The notes below the pieces were generated by a model, which worked only from the letters and a program-made list of their open reading frames with translations, was not told the DNA's origin and did no database searches. A stretch of DNA of 64,000 nucleotides from Lysobacter sp. yr284 (GTDB lineage: Bacteria; Pseudomonadota; Gammaproteobacteria; Xanthomonadales; Xanthomonadaceae), in the NCBI RefSeq assembly GCF_900107375.1, contig NZ_FNPT01000006.1, forward strand, positions 248,001 to 312,000. Reading direction: 5' to 3'. Of this stretch, positions 35,103 through 44,900 are shown piece after piece; the first letter of the stretch is position 1, and each line of letters begins with the position of its first letter. Position numbers and translations under genes: made by a program.

Positions 35103-36113
35103 TCAATCGCGCGGCGGCCGCACCAGCAAGGCGCCGCCCGGCAGCCGTTGCACGCGCAGGTTCGCGCGCTGCGCCACCGCGGCGATGGCCTCGTCGCTGC
35201 GGTCGGCGCGCAGGCTGGCGCTGATCCGCGGCGCGCGTTCGAACGATCCCAGCGTCCACACCGGCGCGCTGCGGTAGCGGGCGATGCGGTGCAGCGCCTC
35301 GTCGGCGCGCACCGCGTCGAACGCCAGTTCGCCCTGGCGCCAGCCGGCGATGTCGGCCGTCGCCGTCGCCTGCGGCGCCGTCGGCGCGCGGCCTTCGGCG
35401 TAGCTCGCCGTCTGGCCGGCGGCGACGCTGACCGGCGCGGCGCCGCCGGAATCGACTTCGACCAGGCCCTCGCTGACCGCGGTGTACACGCCGGTTGCGC
35501 GCCGGCTCACTTCGAACGCCGTGCCGATGTCGCGCACGCTGCCGCCGAGCGCGTCGACCCGGAACGGCCGCGCGTCGCCGTGCGCGACCTGGAACCAGGC
35601 GTTGCCGCGCAGCAGTTCGATGCGGCGTTCGCGTCCGTCGAAGTCCACCGCGACCGCGGAGTCGGCATCGAGCGCGAGCCGCGAGCCGTCGGCGAGGGTG
35701 TAGCGCGCCGCGGCGATGCCGGTGCGGTAATCCGCGCGCAGGCTCAGGGCCAGGGTCGGCGCGGCGGCGACGACAGCCGCCAGGCAGGCGGCGCTGGCCA
35801 GGCCCCAGGCCGCGAGGCGCCGGCGCGCTCGCCGCGGGCGCGCGGCGAAGGCAGGACGCGGCGCCGCGGTGGGCGAAGCCGGCGCGGATTCGAACGCGTC
35901 GCGCATCGACCCCAGCGCGTGCCACAGCTCGCGTTGCCGCGCGAACGCCTGGCGGTGCGCGGGGGGGCGCCGCCAAATCTCGAAGGCGGCCAGCTCGGCC
36001 TCGTCGATCTCGCCCGAGGCCAATCGCGCCACCCAGGCGCGGGCCTGCCCGGCGGGGTCGTCGCTGCCGGGGTAGGGCGGGTCGGTCGGATCGGTGTGCG
36101 CGGACGGGGTCAT
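35103..36113 (-). CDS. FecR-family anti-sigma regulator of the hemophore locus
   Basis: 336 residues. N-terminal DUF4880-like cytoplasmic part (ARAWVARLASGEIDEAELAA, IWRRPPAHRQAFARQRELWH), transmembrane helix at about 102-122 (LAAWGLASAACLAAVVAAAP), then the periplasmic FecR domain: RYTLADGSRLALDADSAV, RGNAWFQVAHGDARPFRV, GTAFEVSRRATGVYTAVSEG, and a C-terminal DUF4974-like segment (ISASLRADRSDEAIAAVAQR). It sits between its sigma factor (36196) and the STN receptor (31809), the normal order for this signalling trio. The 243-base gap before the receptor and 82-base gap after sigma each contain the same promoter-like block. Confidence 0.9.
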   Translation of the reverse strand: MTPSAHTDPTDPPYPGSDDPAGQARAWVARLASGEIDEAELAAFEIWRRPPAHRQAFARQRELWHALGSMRDAFESAPASPTAAPRPAFAARPRRARRRLAAWGLASAACLAAVVAAAPTLALSLRADYRTGIAAARYTLADGSRLALDADSAVAVDFDGRERRIELLRGNAWFQVAHGDARPFRVDALGGSVRDIGTAFEVSRRATGVYTAVSEGLVEVDSGGAAPVSVAAGQTASYAEGRAPTAPQATATADIAGWRQGELAFDAVRADEALHRIARYRSAPVWTLGSFERAPRISASLRADRSDEAIAAVAQRANLRVQRLPGGALLVRPPRD

Positions 36114-36143
36114 GCGGTGGCGGAAGCTGCCTGGACTTGGATG

Positions 36144-36175
36144 AGGACGAACGCCGCGCGGCCTTACCCAACCCC
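36144..36175 (-). promoter_or_regulatory. Candidate ECF-sigma promoter element (copy before fecR)
   Basis: Second copy of the 32-base block seen at 34973-35004, with GGGTAAG and TCGTCCT at the same distance, ending about 30 bases before the fecR start. Conservation of both ends with divergence of the middle is what a promoter of one sigma factor would show. Confidence 0.55.
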
Positions 36176-36195
36176 CCGCCGCGGCGCCGGCCGGT

Positions 36196-36729
36196 TCAGC
36201 CGCCGCTGCGGGCCTGGTCGAGCAGGCGCAGCGCGCGCTGGATGTGTTTTTCCACCGTGGTCGAGGACACCCCCAGCAATTGCGCGATCTCGCGCTGGGT
36301 CAGCCCTTCGAAGCGGTTGAGCATGAAGATGCGCTTGCTCGGCTCGGGCAGCGCGCGCGCCGCGCGCGCGACCCGCTCCAACTCGTCGCGCGCCAGCGCC
36401 ACCCGCGCGGTGTCGGGGGTTTCCTCTTCTTCCAGGCAGGCCGCCGCAGCCTCGCGCAACTTGCGCCGGCGCGCCTCGCTGCGGCCCTGGTCCACCGCGT
36501 GATGGTGGGCGAGGCGATAGAGATAGTTGCGCGCATCCGCGATCGGCGGCTCGCCGGCCACCGCGATGACCTTGAAGTACATCGATTGCAGCGCGTCCTC
36601 GGCGGTGGCCCGGTCCAGGTAGCGGCCGAGGTAGCGCAACAGCCGCTCGCGCTCGGTGACCAGCAGCGAGGTGAGGACAGCGGCGTTGGAAGGCATCGTC
36701 TCGGCGCGCGGCCGTCGGGCGCGGCCCAT
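36196..36729 (-). CDS. ECF sigma factor, FecI-like, of the hemophore locus
   Basis: 177 residues. Region 2: LLRYLGRYLDRATAEDALQS and YFKVIAVAGEPPIADARNYL; region 4: LPEPSKRIFMLNRFEGLTQR followed by the HTH EIAQLLGVSSTTVEKHIQRA. It is a FecI-type sigma factor heading the FecR/receptor/hemophilin/Slam/TonB gene series. A strong Fur box (36762-36784) lies 33 bases upstream of the ATG at 36729, so the sigma gene is repressed when iron is plentiful. A second start at 36696 (MPSNAAVL) is equally compatible with the domain and would place the Fur box about 65 bases upstream. Confidence 0.9.
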   Translation of the reverse strand: MGRARRPRAETMPSNAAVLTSLLVTERERLLRYLGRYLDRATAEDALQSMYFKVIAVAGEPPIADARNYLYRLAHHHAVDQGRSEARRRKLREAAAACLEEEETPDTARVALARDELERVARAARALPEPSKRIFMLNRFEGLTQREIAQLLGVSSTTVEKHIQRALRLLDQARSGG

Positions 36730-36761
36730 CTGCAGGAATCGGAGTCGCCGCGACTCTAGCT

Positions 36762-36784
36762 CAAATGATAACGATTGTCATTTG
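36762..36784. promoter_or_regulatory. Fur box upstream of the ECF sigma gene
   Basis: Near-perfect inverted repeat with core ATGATAACGATTGTCAT flanked by CAA and TTG, matching the Fur consensus GATAATGATAATCATTATC at most positions. It stands out as A/T-rich in a GC-rich region and lies directly before the ECF sigma gene. Iron-bound Fur would repress the sigma factor and so the whole hemophore locus. Confidence 0.88.
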
Positions 36785-36854
36785 CGGCTTTGGTTGGACC
36801 GGCGTCGCTTGCCACGCGCTCGCGCGGCCGTACCAGCCCGTGCGAGCGGCTTCT

Positions 36855-37178
36855 TCAGGCCGCGCGCGCCGCTGCGGGCCAGTCGATCGCAAGTTCCGCG
36901 CGCACCGCCTCGCCCTGGCCGCTGAGCCAGCGCGCCACCCAGCCCGCCGCCGCCGCATCGGTGCGGAACGGTCGGCTGACGTGGTCCTTGAGCCCGAGGT
37001 GGCGACGGATCGTGGCGATCGCGCCGTGCCCGTCGCGGGCCGGGGTGACCGTGGCCAGCCAGGCCTCGCAGTCCTCGTCGGGTACCGCGACCAGGTGCGA
37101 GGGGAAGATCGAGCCGGCGAAGGGGGCCTCCCAGTGGAACCCGGGCGGCAGCTCGTGCAGGGGCGAGTGAGTGTCCAT
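36855..37178 (-). CDS. Hypothetical protein, 107 residues
   Basis: No signal peptide, no transmembrane segment. Sequence features: an acidic/aromatic N-terminus (PGFHWEAPFAGSIFPSHLVA), a Cys in DEDCEAWLATV, and an amphipathic C-terminal helix (AAAGWVARWLSGQGEAVRAE). No family recognised. It lies upstream of the Fur box and reads the same way as the ECF sigma gene but is separated from it by 125 bases containing the sigma promoter, so it is probably not part of the hemophore operon. It could belong with the flavoprotein gene behind it (65 bases away, same strand). Confidence 0.55.
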   Translation of the reverse strand: MDTHSPLHELPPGFHWEAPFAGSIFPSHLVAVPDEDCEAWLATVTPARDGHGAIATIRRHLGLKDHVSRPFRTDAAAAGWVARWLSGQGEAVRAELAIDWPAAARAA

Positions 37179-37243
37179 GGCGCGGACGCTAGAACGCCCG
37201 CGTCTCGCGAACTAAGACGCGCCGCGCGCGGCGGACGCGCAGT

Positions 37244-38164
37244 TCAGGCCGCCAGCGGCTGGAACACCAGCGCCTGGTGCGCCGACGCGCCGGCGGTGAC
37301 GCCGTCGGACGCGGCCCAGGTCGCGTTGTGCATCGGCCGGGCGATGTCGCCGGCGGCGTACACGCCGGCGACCGTGGTCTGGCGGCTGTCGTCGGTGCGG
37401 ATCACCGGCCCCATCGGGCCTTCCTCGATGGCGCAGCCGAGTTGCTCGGCCAGCGCACTGTTCAAGCGCGTGCGGCCGGCGATGAACAACGCGTCGATGG
37501 CGACCTCGCGGCCGTCGCCCAGGCGCAGCGCCGACAGCGATTGTTCCGCGCCCAACAGTTCGGCGATCGGCGCCGGTTCGATCGCCACGCCGCGCTGCGC
37601 CAATTGCGCGGCGACCTGCGCGTCCGGCGCCGGCTCGCCGTTGAGGTAGAGCGTGGTCGGGCCCCAATCGGCGACCAACAGCGCCTTTTGCGCGGAAAAA
37701 CTGGCCGACTGCAGCACGCCCAGGCGCCGGCCGGAGAATTCGTAGCCGTGGCAGTACGGGCAATGCAGCACGCTCTTGCCCCAGCGTTCGGCCGCGCCGG
37801 GCAGCTGCGGCAGCACGTCGTTGACGCCGAAGGCCAGCACCAGCTTGCGCGCGGCGAGCACGCTGCCGTCGGCGGCGGCGACTTCGAACCCGCCGTCGAT
37901 GGCGGCCGCGCGCACCGCTTCGGCGGCGATGACGCGGGCCGAGGGATAGCGGCGCAGTTGCGCCTGCGCGGCGGCGACCAGGGTGCGCGGGTCCTCGCCG
38001 TCGCGGCTGAAGAACCCGTGCGCGGCGTCGGCGAAACGGTTGCGCGGGCGGCCGGCGTCGAGGATGCGCACCGAGCGGCGCGCGCGCGCCAGCTGCAGCG
38101 CGGCGGAGAGTCCGGCGAAACTGCCGCCGATCACGATGGCGTCGAGCAGGGAATCGTCAGTCAT
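37244..38164 (-). CDS. Thioredoxin-reductase-like FAD-dependent oxidoreductase
   Basis: 306 residues. N-terminal FAD-binding Rossmann motif IVIGGSFAGLSAALQLARA (GxGxxG variant GGSFAG at 13-18), a redox-active pair CPYC at residues 135-138 within VLHCPYCHGYEF, and a second FAD motif near the C-terminus, TTVAGVYAAGDIARP. This is the layout of the low-molecular-weight thioredoxin reductase family. Differences from true TrxB (CPYC instead of CAxC, no clear NADPH GxGxxA) put it with the group of 'NAD(P)/FAD-dependent oxidoreductases' seen next to Rrf2 or MarR regulators. It overlaps the Rrf2 gene by 8 bases, so is probably controlled by it; substrate not known. Confidence 0.85.
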   Translation of the reverse strand: MTDDSLLDAIVIGGSFAGLSAALQLARARRSVRILDAGRPRNRFADAAHGFFSRDGEDPRTLVAAAQAQLRRYPSARVIAAEAVRAAAIDGGFEVAAADGSVLAARKLVLAFGVNDVLPQLPGAAERWGKSVLHCPYCHGYEFSGRRLGVLQSASFSAQKALLVADWGPTTLYLNGEPAPDAQVAAQLAQRGVAIEPAPIAELLGAEQSLSALRLGDGREVAIDALFIAGRTRLNSALAEQLGCAIEEGPMGPVIRTDDSRQTTVAGVYAAGDIARPMHNATWAASDGVTAGASAHQALVFQPLAA

Positions 38165-38618
38165 GGGCGTGCTCCAGGTCGATGGTGTGTCCGGCGGCGA
38201 CCACGCCGGCGTGGAAGTCGGCGCTCAGCGCGGCCAGGGTCACGCCGCCGAAGCGTTCGAGCAGCAGCGACTGGGCCGCGTCGAAGGCGCCGTCGAGGGC
38301 GTGGTTGACCGCTTTCTCGACCAGGCAGTGCGGGTTATCGCTGCGATGGCCGAGCGCGAACAGGCCGGGCGCGCCGATGCCGCGGTAGATGTCGAGCAGG
38401 GTGATGGCGTCGAGCGGGCGGGCGATGCTCCAGCCGCCGCCGTGGCCCTTCTCCGAGCGCACCAGCCCGGCCTCGCGCAGGCCGGCCATGGTCCGGCGCA
38501 CGACCACCGGGTTGGTGCGCATCGCCCGGGCCAGGATTTCCGAAGTGACCGGACGCGGCGACTCGGCCATGTGCAGCAGCACGTGGAGGACGCCGGAGAG
38601 GGTGCTGTTGGATTTCAT
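38157..38618 (-). CDS. Rrf2-family transcriptional regulator
   Basis: 153 residues. Winged-helix Rrf2 pattern: LSGVLHVLLHMAESPRPVTS, EILARAMRTNPVVVRRTMAG and the wing GLVRSEKGHGGGWSIARPLD, followed by ITLLDIYRGIG. The three-Cys iron-sulfur cluster motif of IscR/NsrR is absent (only one Cys, in NPHCLVEKA), so it would not sense through a [2Fe-2S] cluster of that type and may respond by a thiol or ligand. Its stop overlaps the start of the flavoprotein gene by 8 bases. The pair is a likely redox-responsive operon. Confidence 0.86.
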   Translation of the reverse strand: MKSNSTLSGVLHVLLHMAESPRPVTSEILARAMRTNPVVVRRTMAGLREAGLVRSEKGHGGGWSIARPLDAITLLDIYRGIGAPGLFALGHRSDNPHCLVEKAVNHALDGAFDAAQSLLLERFGGVTLAALSADFHAGVVAAGHTIDLEHAHD

Positions 38619-38973
38619 GGAACTAATGATGTTACGTGATGCGGGGCATTGTCAAACCGGGCGACCGGGACGAAGGCGCGACGCGCCCGCTGCGGCGGGG
38701 TCGGGGTTCGCTGCGGTTATCGATCGCCCGTGTCGGCGGGCGGGCGCACGCGCTCGGCGGAGATGGCCTGCGGCTCCTCTGATGTGCCTTAGGGCGAAGA
38801 AAAACCGCTTTCGATGACGCAGTCGCCGTGTGCGGGGGGCGCTTCCCTGGGCGAAGTTCGATGTCGGAAGACAGCACGAAGCAGTTTCGCGCCTGAGCGA
38901 TTCGGATTCGTCCCAATCGGCCCAAGCCCTTGCCGATCAGCCTTTTACGGGAGCCTGGGCGCCCGCGCCTGTG
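38619..38973. other. 355-bp intergenic region before the giant repeat protein
   Basis: Separates the divergent Rrf2 operon and the DUF11-repeat gene. ATG-rich A/T patch 38618-38640 (ACTAATGATGTTACGTGATG) is next to the Rrf2 start and is a natural operator/promoter candidate. A frame open from 38830 (GTG) could give an earlier start for the repeat protein but has no export signal at its beginning. Confidence 0.4.
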
Positions 38974-41900
38974 ATGCGTTTCGCCTTCATGTCCGCGCCG
39001 GAGTTCGCCCGGCGATTGAAGGGGTTAGTGAATCAGGGGGCGTCATCCGTGTTGGGATCGATCTTCAAGCAAACGGCTGCGGTCGGCGGCAGCGTGGGCA
39101 GGTGGCTCCTGCTTGTCTCGCTGTTGGCGGGAGCCGGCAACGCCCTGGCCCAGAACGCGACCAACCGCGCCAGCGTCGCCCCCCCTGTGGGCATCGTCAA
39201 CACGGGCGCGGGCTGCACCGCCGCGGGCGGCGTCTTCGACAACGCCACCGGCAGTTGCACGGCGACCGACGACGACCCGATCTTCCGGCTCAACCTCAGC
39301 AAGACCGCCGGCACCGCGACTGGGCCGACCGCCGCCGGCGTGTATTCGGTCACCTATACCATCGCAGTGGCCAACGGCACTGCCGCGGCCGGCACCTACG
39401 GGCCGATCAGCGACGCCCCCTCGTTCCCGACCAACCTGCAGGTCACCGGCGCCGCCTGGACCTGCACCGGCGGCTGCACCGCCGGCAGCGCCACCGGCGC
39501 GGGGCCGTACCAACTCGCCGCCGCCAACACCGCGATCGCCGCGAACGCGACCCACACCTATTCGCTGACGATCAACTTCGTCTACACCGACGACACGCCC
39601 GCGCCGGCGTGTTCGGCCAACACGCCCGGCCAGGGCCTGTACAACCGCGCGGACCTGCCCAGCGGCGCGGAGAACGACACCACCGACAACGCCGCCTGCG
39701 TGAACCCGCCGCAGCCGCCGACTCCGGCATTGGACCTGACCAAGACCGCAGGCGCGATCACCGATACCGACACGCCGGCCAACGGCGCGGGCGATGTCGG
39801 CGACACCGTCGCTTACACGTTCGAAGTGACGAACACCGGCAACGTCACCTTGACCGACGTCAACGTGACCGATCCGCTGCTGCCGAACCTCGCGTGCACG
39901 TCGGTAACGCTGACGCCGGGCGAGACCCAGACGCTGACCTGCACGGCGGGCAACGTCTACACGCTGACCCAGGCCGACGTGAACGACGGCGCCCTTGTGA
40001 ATACGGCCACCAGCACCGGTACGACGCCGAGCGGCGGCATCGTGGACGACATCGACAGTGCGACGGTGACGATCGCGGGCGCTCCGCAGTTGACCCTGAC
40101 CAAGACGGCCGGTGCGATCACCGATACCGACACGCCGGCCAACGGCGCGGGCGACGTCGACGACACCGTCGCCTACACCTTCGCAGTGCAGAACACCGGC
40201 AACGTCACCTTGACCAACGTCAACGTGACCGACCCGCTGCTGCCGAACCTCGCGTGCACCGCGGTGACCCTGGCCCCGGGCGAGACCCAGACGCTGATCT
40301 GCACGGCGGGCAACGTCTATACGTTGACCCAGGCCGACGTGAACGCGGGCAGCCGTGCCAACACGGCGACCGGCACCGGCACCACGCCGAGCGGCGGCAC
40401 CGTGGACGACACCGACGATGAGACGGTGACGATCGCCCAGGCGGCCGACCTGACCTCGGAAAAGACTCAGACCAGCAACGCCGACGAAGACGGCAGCGGC
40501 TCGATCACCGTGGGCGACACGCTGAGCTACCGCGTCCGCGTGACCAATACCGGCAATGTGACGCTGACCGACGTGGCCGTCAGCGACGACAAGATCACGC
40601 CGAACACGATCACGTGCGCGACCGTGGCCCCGGGTGCGTTCTGCGACCTGGTCGGTACCTACAAGGTCCAGCAGAGCGACGTTAACGCCGGCTCGATCGT
40701 CAACAAGGCGACGGTGAACACGTCGACGCCGGGCGTCTGCCCGACCGGCTCGACCGACGCCAAGTGCAACCCGACGGTGACCGTGCCGGTGACCCAGACG
40801 GCTGACCTGAGCTCGGAGAAGACCCAAACCACCAATGCCGATGAAGACGGCAGCGGCAGCATCACTGTGGGCGACACGCTGAGCTACCGCGTCCGCGTGA
40901 CCAATACCGGCAATGTGACCCTGACCGACGTGGTCGTCACCGACGACAAGATCACGCCGAACACGATCACCTGCGCGACCGTGGCTCCGGGTGCGTTCTG
41001 CGACCTGGTGGGTACCTACAAGGTCCAGCAGTCCGACGTGAACACGGGCTCTATCGTCAACAAGGCGACGGTGAGCACGTCGACGCCGGGCGCGTGCCCG
41101 GCTGGCTCGACCGACGCCAAGTGCAACCCGACGGTCACCGTGCCGGTCACCCAGACGGCTGACCTGACGTCTGAGAAGACCCAGACGGCCAATGCGGACG
41201 AAGACGGCAGCGGCAGCATCACCGTGGGCGACACGTTGAGCTACCGCGTGCGGGCGACCAACACCGGCAACGTGACCCTGACCGACGTGGTCGTCACCGA
41301 CGACAAGATCACGCCGAACACGATCACCTGTGCGACCGTGGCCCCGGGTGCGTTCTGCGACCTGGTCGGTACCTACAAAGTCCAGCAGTCCGATGTGAAC
41401 GCGGGCTCGATCGTCAACAAGGCGACGGTGAGCACCAGCACGCCAGGCGTGTGCCCGGCGGGCTCGACCGACGCCAAGTGCAACCCGACGGTCACCGTGC
41501 CGGTGACCCAGACGGCCGACCTGACCTCGGAAAAGACTCAGACCAGCAATGCCGATGAAGACGGCAGCGGCAGCATCACCGTGGGCGACACGCTGAGCTA
41601 CCGCGTCCGCGCGACCAACACCGGCAACGTGACCCTGACCGACGTGGTCGTCACCGACGACAAGATCACGCCGAACACGATCACCTGCGCCACTGTGGCC
41701 CCGGGTGCGTTCTGCGACCTGGTCGGTACCTACAAGGTCCAGCAGAGTGACGTCGATGCGGCTTCGATCGTCAACAAGGCGACGGTGAGCACCAGCACGC
41801 CGAACGTCTGCCCGACCGGCTCGACCGACGCCAAGTGCAACCCGACGGTCACCGTGCCGGTCACGCAGACGGCGGACCTGAGCTCGGAGAAGACCCAAAC

Positions 41901-44900
41901 CAGCAATGCCGACGAAGACGGCAGCGGTTCGATCACCGTGGGCGACACGCTGAGCTACCGCATCCGGGTGACCAACACCGGCAATGTGACCCTGACCGAC
42001 GTGGTCGTCACCGACGACAAGATCGCGCCGAACACGATCACCTGTGCGACGGTTGCTCCGGGCGCCTTCTGCGACCTCATCGGTACGTACAAGGTCCAGC
42101 AGTCGGATGTGAATGCCGGCTCGATCGTCAACAAGGCGACCGTTGCCACCTCGACGCCGAACGTGTGCCCGGCCGGTTCGACGGATGCCAAGTGCAACCC
42201 GACGGTCACCGTGCCGGTCACGCAGACGGCGGACCTGAGCTCGGAGAAGACCCAAACCAGCAATGCCGACGAAGACGGCAGCGGTTCGATCACCGTGGGC
42301 GACACGCTGAGCTACCGCATCCGGGTGACCAACACCGGCAATGTGACCCTGACCGACGTGGTCGTCACCGACGACAAGATCGCGCCGAACACGATCACCT
42401 GCGCCACGGTGGCCCCGGGTGCGTTCTGCGACCTGGTCGGTACCTACAAGGTCCAGCAGTCCGATGTGAACACCGGCTCGATCGTCAACAAGGCGACGGT
42501 GAGCACTAGCACGCCGAACGTCTGCCCGACCGGTTCGACCGACGCCAAGTGCAACCCGACGGTGACCGTCCCGGTCACCCAGACGGCGGATCTGAGCTCG
42601 GAGAAGACCCAAACCACTAACGCCGATGAAGACGGCAGCGGCAGCATCACCGTGGGCGACACGCTGAGCTACCGCGTGCGGGTGACCAACACCGGCAACG
42701 TGACCCTGACCGACGTGGTCGTTACCGACGACAAGATCACGCCGAACACGATCACCTGTGCGACCGTCGCTCCGGGTGCGTTCTGCGACCTGGTCGGTAC
42801 CTACAAGGTCCAGCAGTCCGACGTCAACGCGGGCTCGATCGTCAACAAGGCGACCGTTGCTACGTCGACACCGAACATCTGCCCGACCGGCTCGACCGAC
42901 GCCAAGTGCAACCCGACGGTCACCGTCCCGGTGACCCAAAAGGCCGATCTGACGTCCACCAAGGCCCTGACCGGCAATGCCGACGAGGACGGCAGCGGTT
43001 CGGTGACGGCCGGCGATACGTTGACCTACACGATTACGGTCGCCAACACCGGCAACATCGCGCTGACCAACCTGACGGTGACCGACGACAAGATCACGCC
43101 GAACTCGACCGTCTGCGCGACCGTCGAGCCGGGCCAGACCTGCGTGCTGACGGGTACCTACAAGGTCACCCAGGCCGACGCGAACACCGGACTGGTGCGC
43201 AACACGGCCGTGGTCCGGGCCGAGACGCCGCCGGGCGTGCCGTCGCCCTGCGTGGCCGGCGGCAGCGATCCCAAGTGCAACCCAACGGTGACCGTGCCGG
43301 TGGCCCAGGCCCCGGGCCTGACCTCGGTCAAGACCATGGACCGCAACGCCGATGAGGACGGCAACGGCGCGGTGAGCGTCGGCGACACGCTGACCTACTC
43401 GATCACGGCGACCAACACCGGCAACGTGACCCTGACCGACGTGGTCGTCAGCGACGACAAGATCGCGCCGAACACGATCACCTGCGCGAGCGTGGATCCG
43501 GGCCGTACCTGCGTGCTGACCGGTACCTACAGGATCGTCCAGGCCGATGTGGATGCCGCCGCCGTGGTCAACACCGCGACGGTGACCACCACCACGCCGA
43601 ACGTGTGCCCGGCGGGCTCGACCGACAAGGCCTGCAAGCCGACCGTGACCGTGCCGATCCAGGCGCATCCGGCCGTGGCCATCGTCAAGGTCGCGACGCT
43701 GACGGTCGACAACGCCACCCAGGGCGTCGGCAACGTCGGCGACGTCATCAGCTATGCGGTGCGCATCACCAACACCGGCAACATCACCCTGCACGACATG
43801 GGCACCAGCGACGTACTGGAGAACTACGCGCCGACCCAGCTGCGCTGTGGCACCACCACGCTCGCCCCGGGCGCCAGCACCGATTGCGAGGTCTACACCC
43901 ACACCATCACCCGCGAGGAAGCCCGCGCCGGCGGCACCCTGGACAACGTGGTCACGGTCACCGCGCACTACGGCAGCGTGGGCGGCGGCCAGACCTCGGG
44001 CACCGCGACCGCCACCGGCACGGCGATCATGCCGATCGAGCCGGAGCAGGACACCGACCTGGTCGTCAGCAAGGAAGCGCGTCCGCAGCGGATCAAGATC
44101 GGCGACCTGGTGCGCTACACGGTGACCGTCAAGAACGTCGGCGAGACCGACGCGATCGACGCGACCCTGGTGGACACGCCGCCGGCCGGCTTCAGCCTGG
44201 TCGAAGGCAGCCTGCAGGTCGCCGACCGCGACGGCCAGGGCCGCCTGGTCGGCACCTCGCCGGTCAGCGTGGACGGCCTCGACATCCAGGCCGGCCAGTC
44301 GGCCACGGTGGTCTACCTGCTGCGCGTGGGCGCCTCGGTACGGCCGGGCAGCCACATCAACAGCGCCTACGCCGAGGACGGCGGCAAGCGTTCCAACATC
44401 GCCACGGCGACGGTGGAATTGGTGTCCGACCCGCTGCTCGACGAATCGCTGCTGCTCGGCACCGTGTTCGACGACCGCGACGAGGACCGCTGGCAGGATC
44501 CGGCCGACTTGACCGACCTGCGCGTGCAGGGCGGCTTCGCTCCGGGCGCCTACATCGCCGGTTCGACCACGGTCGACCGCGGCGACGGCGCCCGGCCGGA
44601 ACCGGACGCCAGCGCGCCGATGCTGCACGGCATCGACCTGGGCAAGATCGGCGGCCGCCAGTCCGACGCCGACCCGGTCGCCGCGCATACCGTGACGATC
44701 AGCCAGTTGCTGCGCGAGCCGGGCTTTACCGACGACTTCGTGCTGACCAACGCGCAGGGGGTGACCGTGCGCATGGACGCGGCCGGCAACACCCGGGTGG
44801 AGCGTTCCGGCGATGCCGCCAAGGGCCTCACCGGCGCCAACCCCAAGGTCGAACGCCGCGTGGCGCAGGCGCAGGGCGGCTACCGCGTCGACTACATCGT

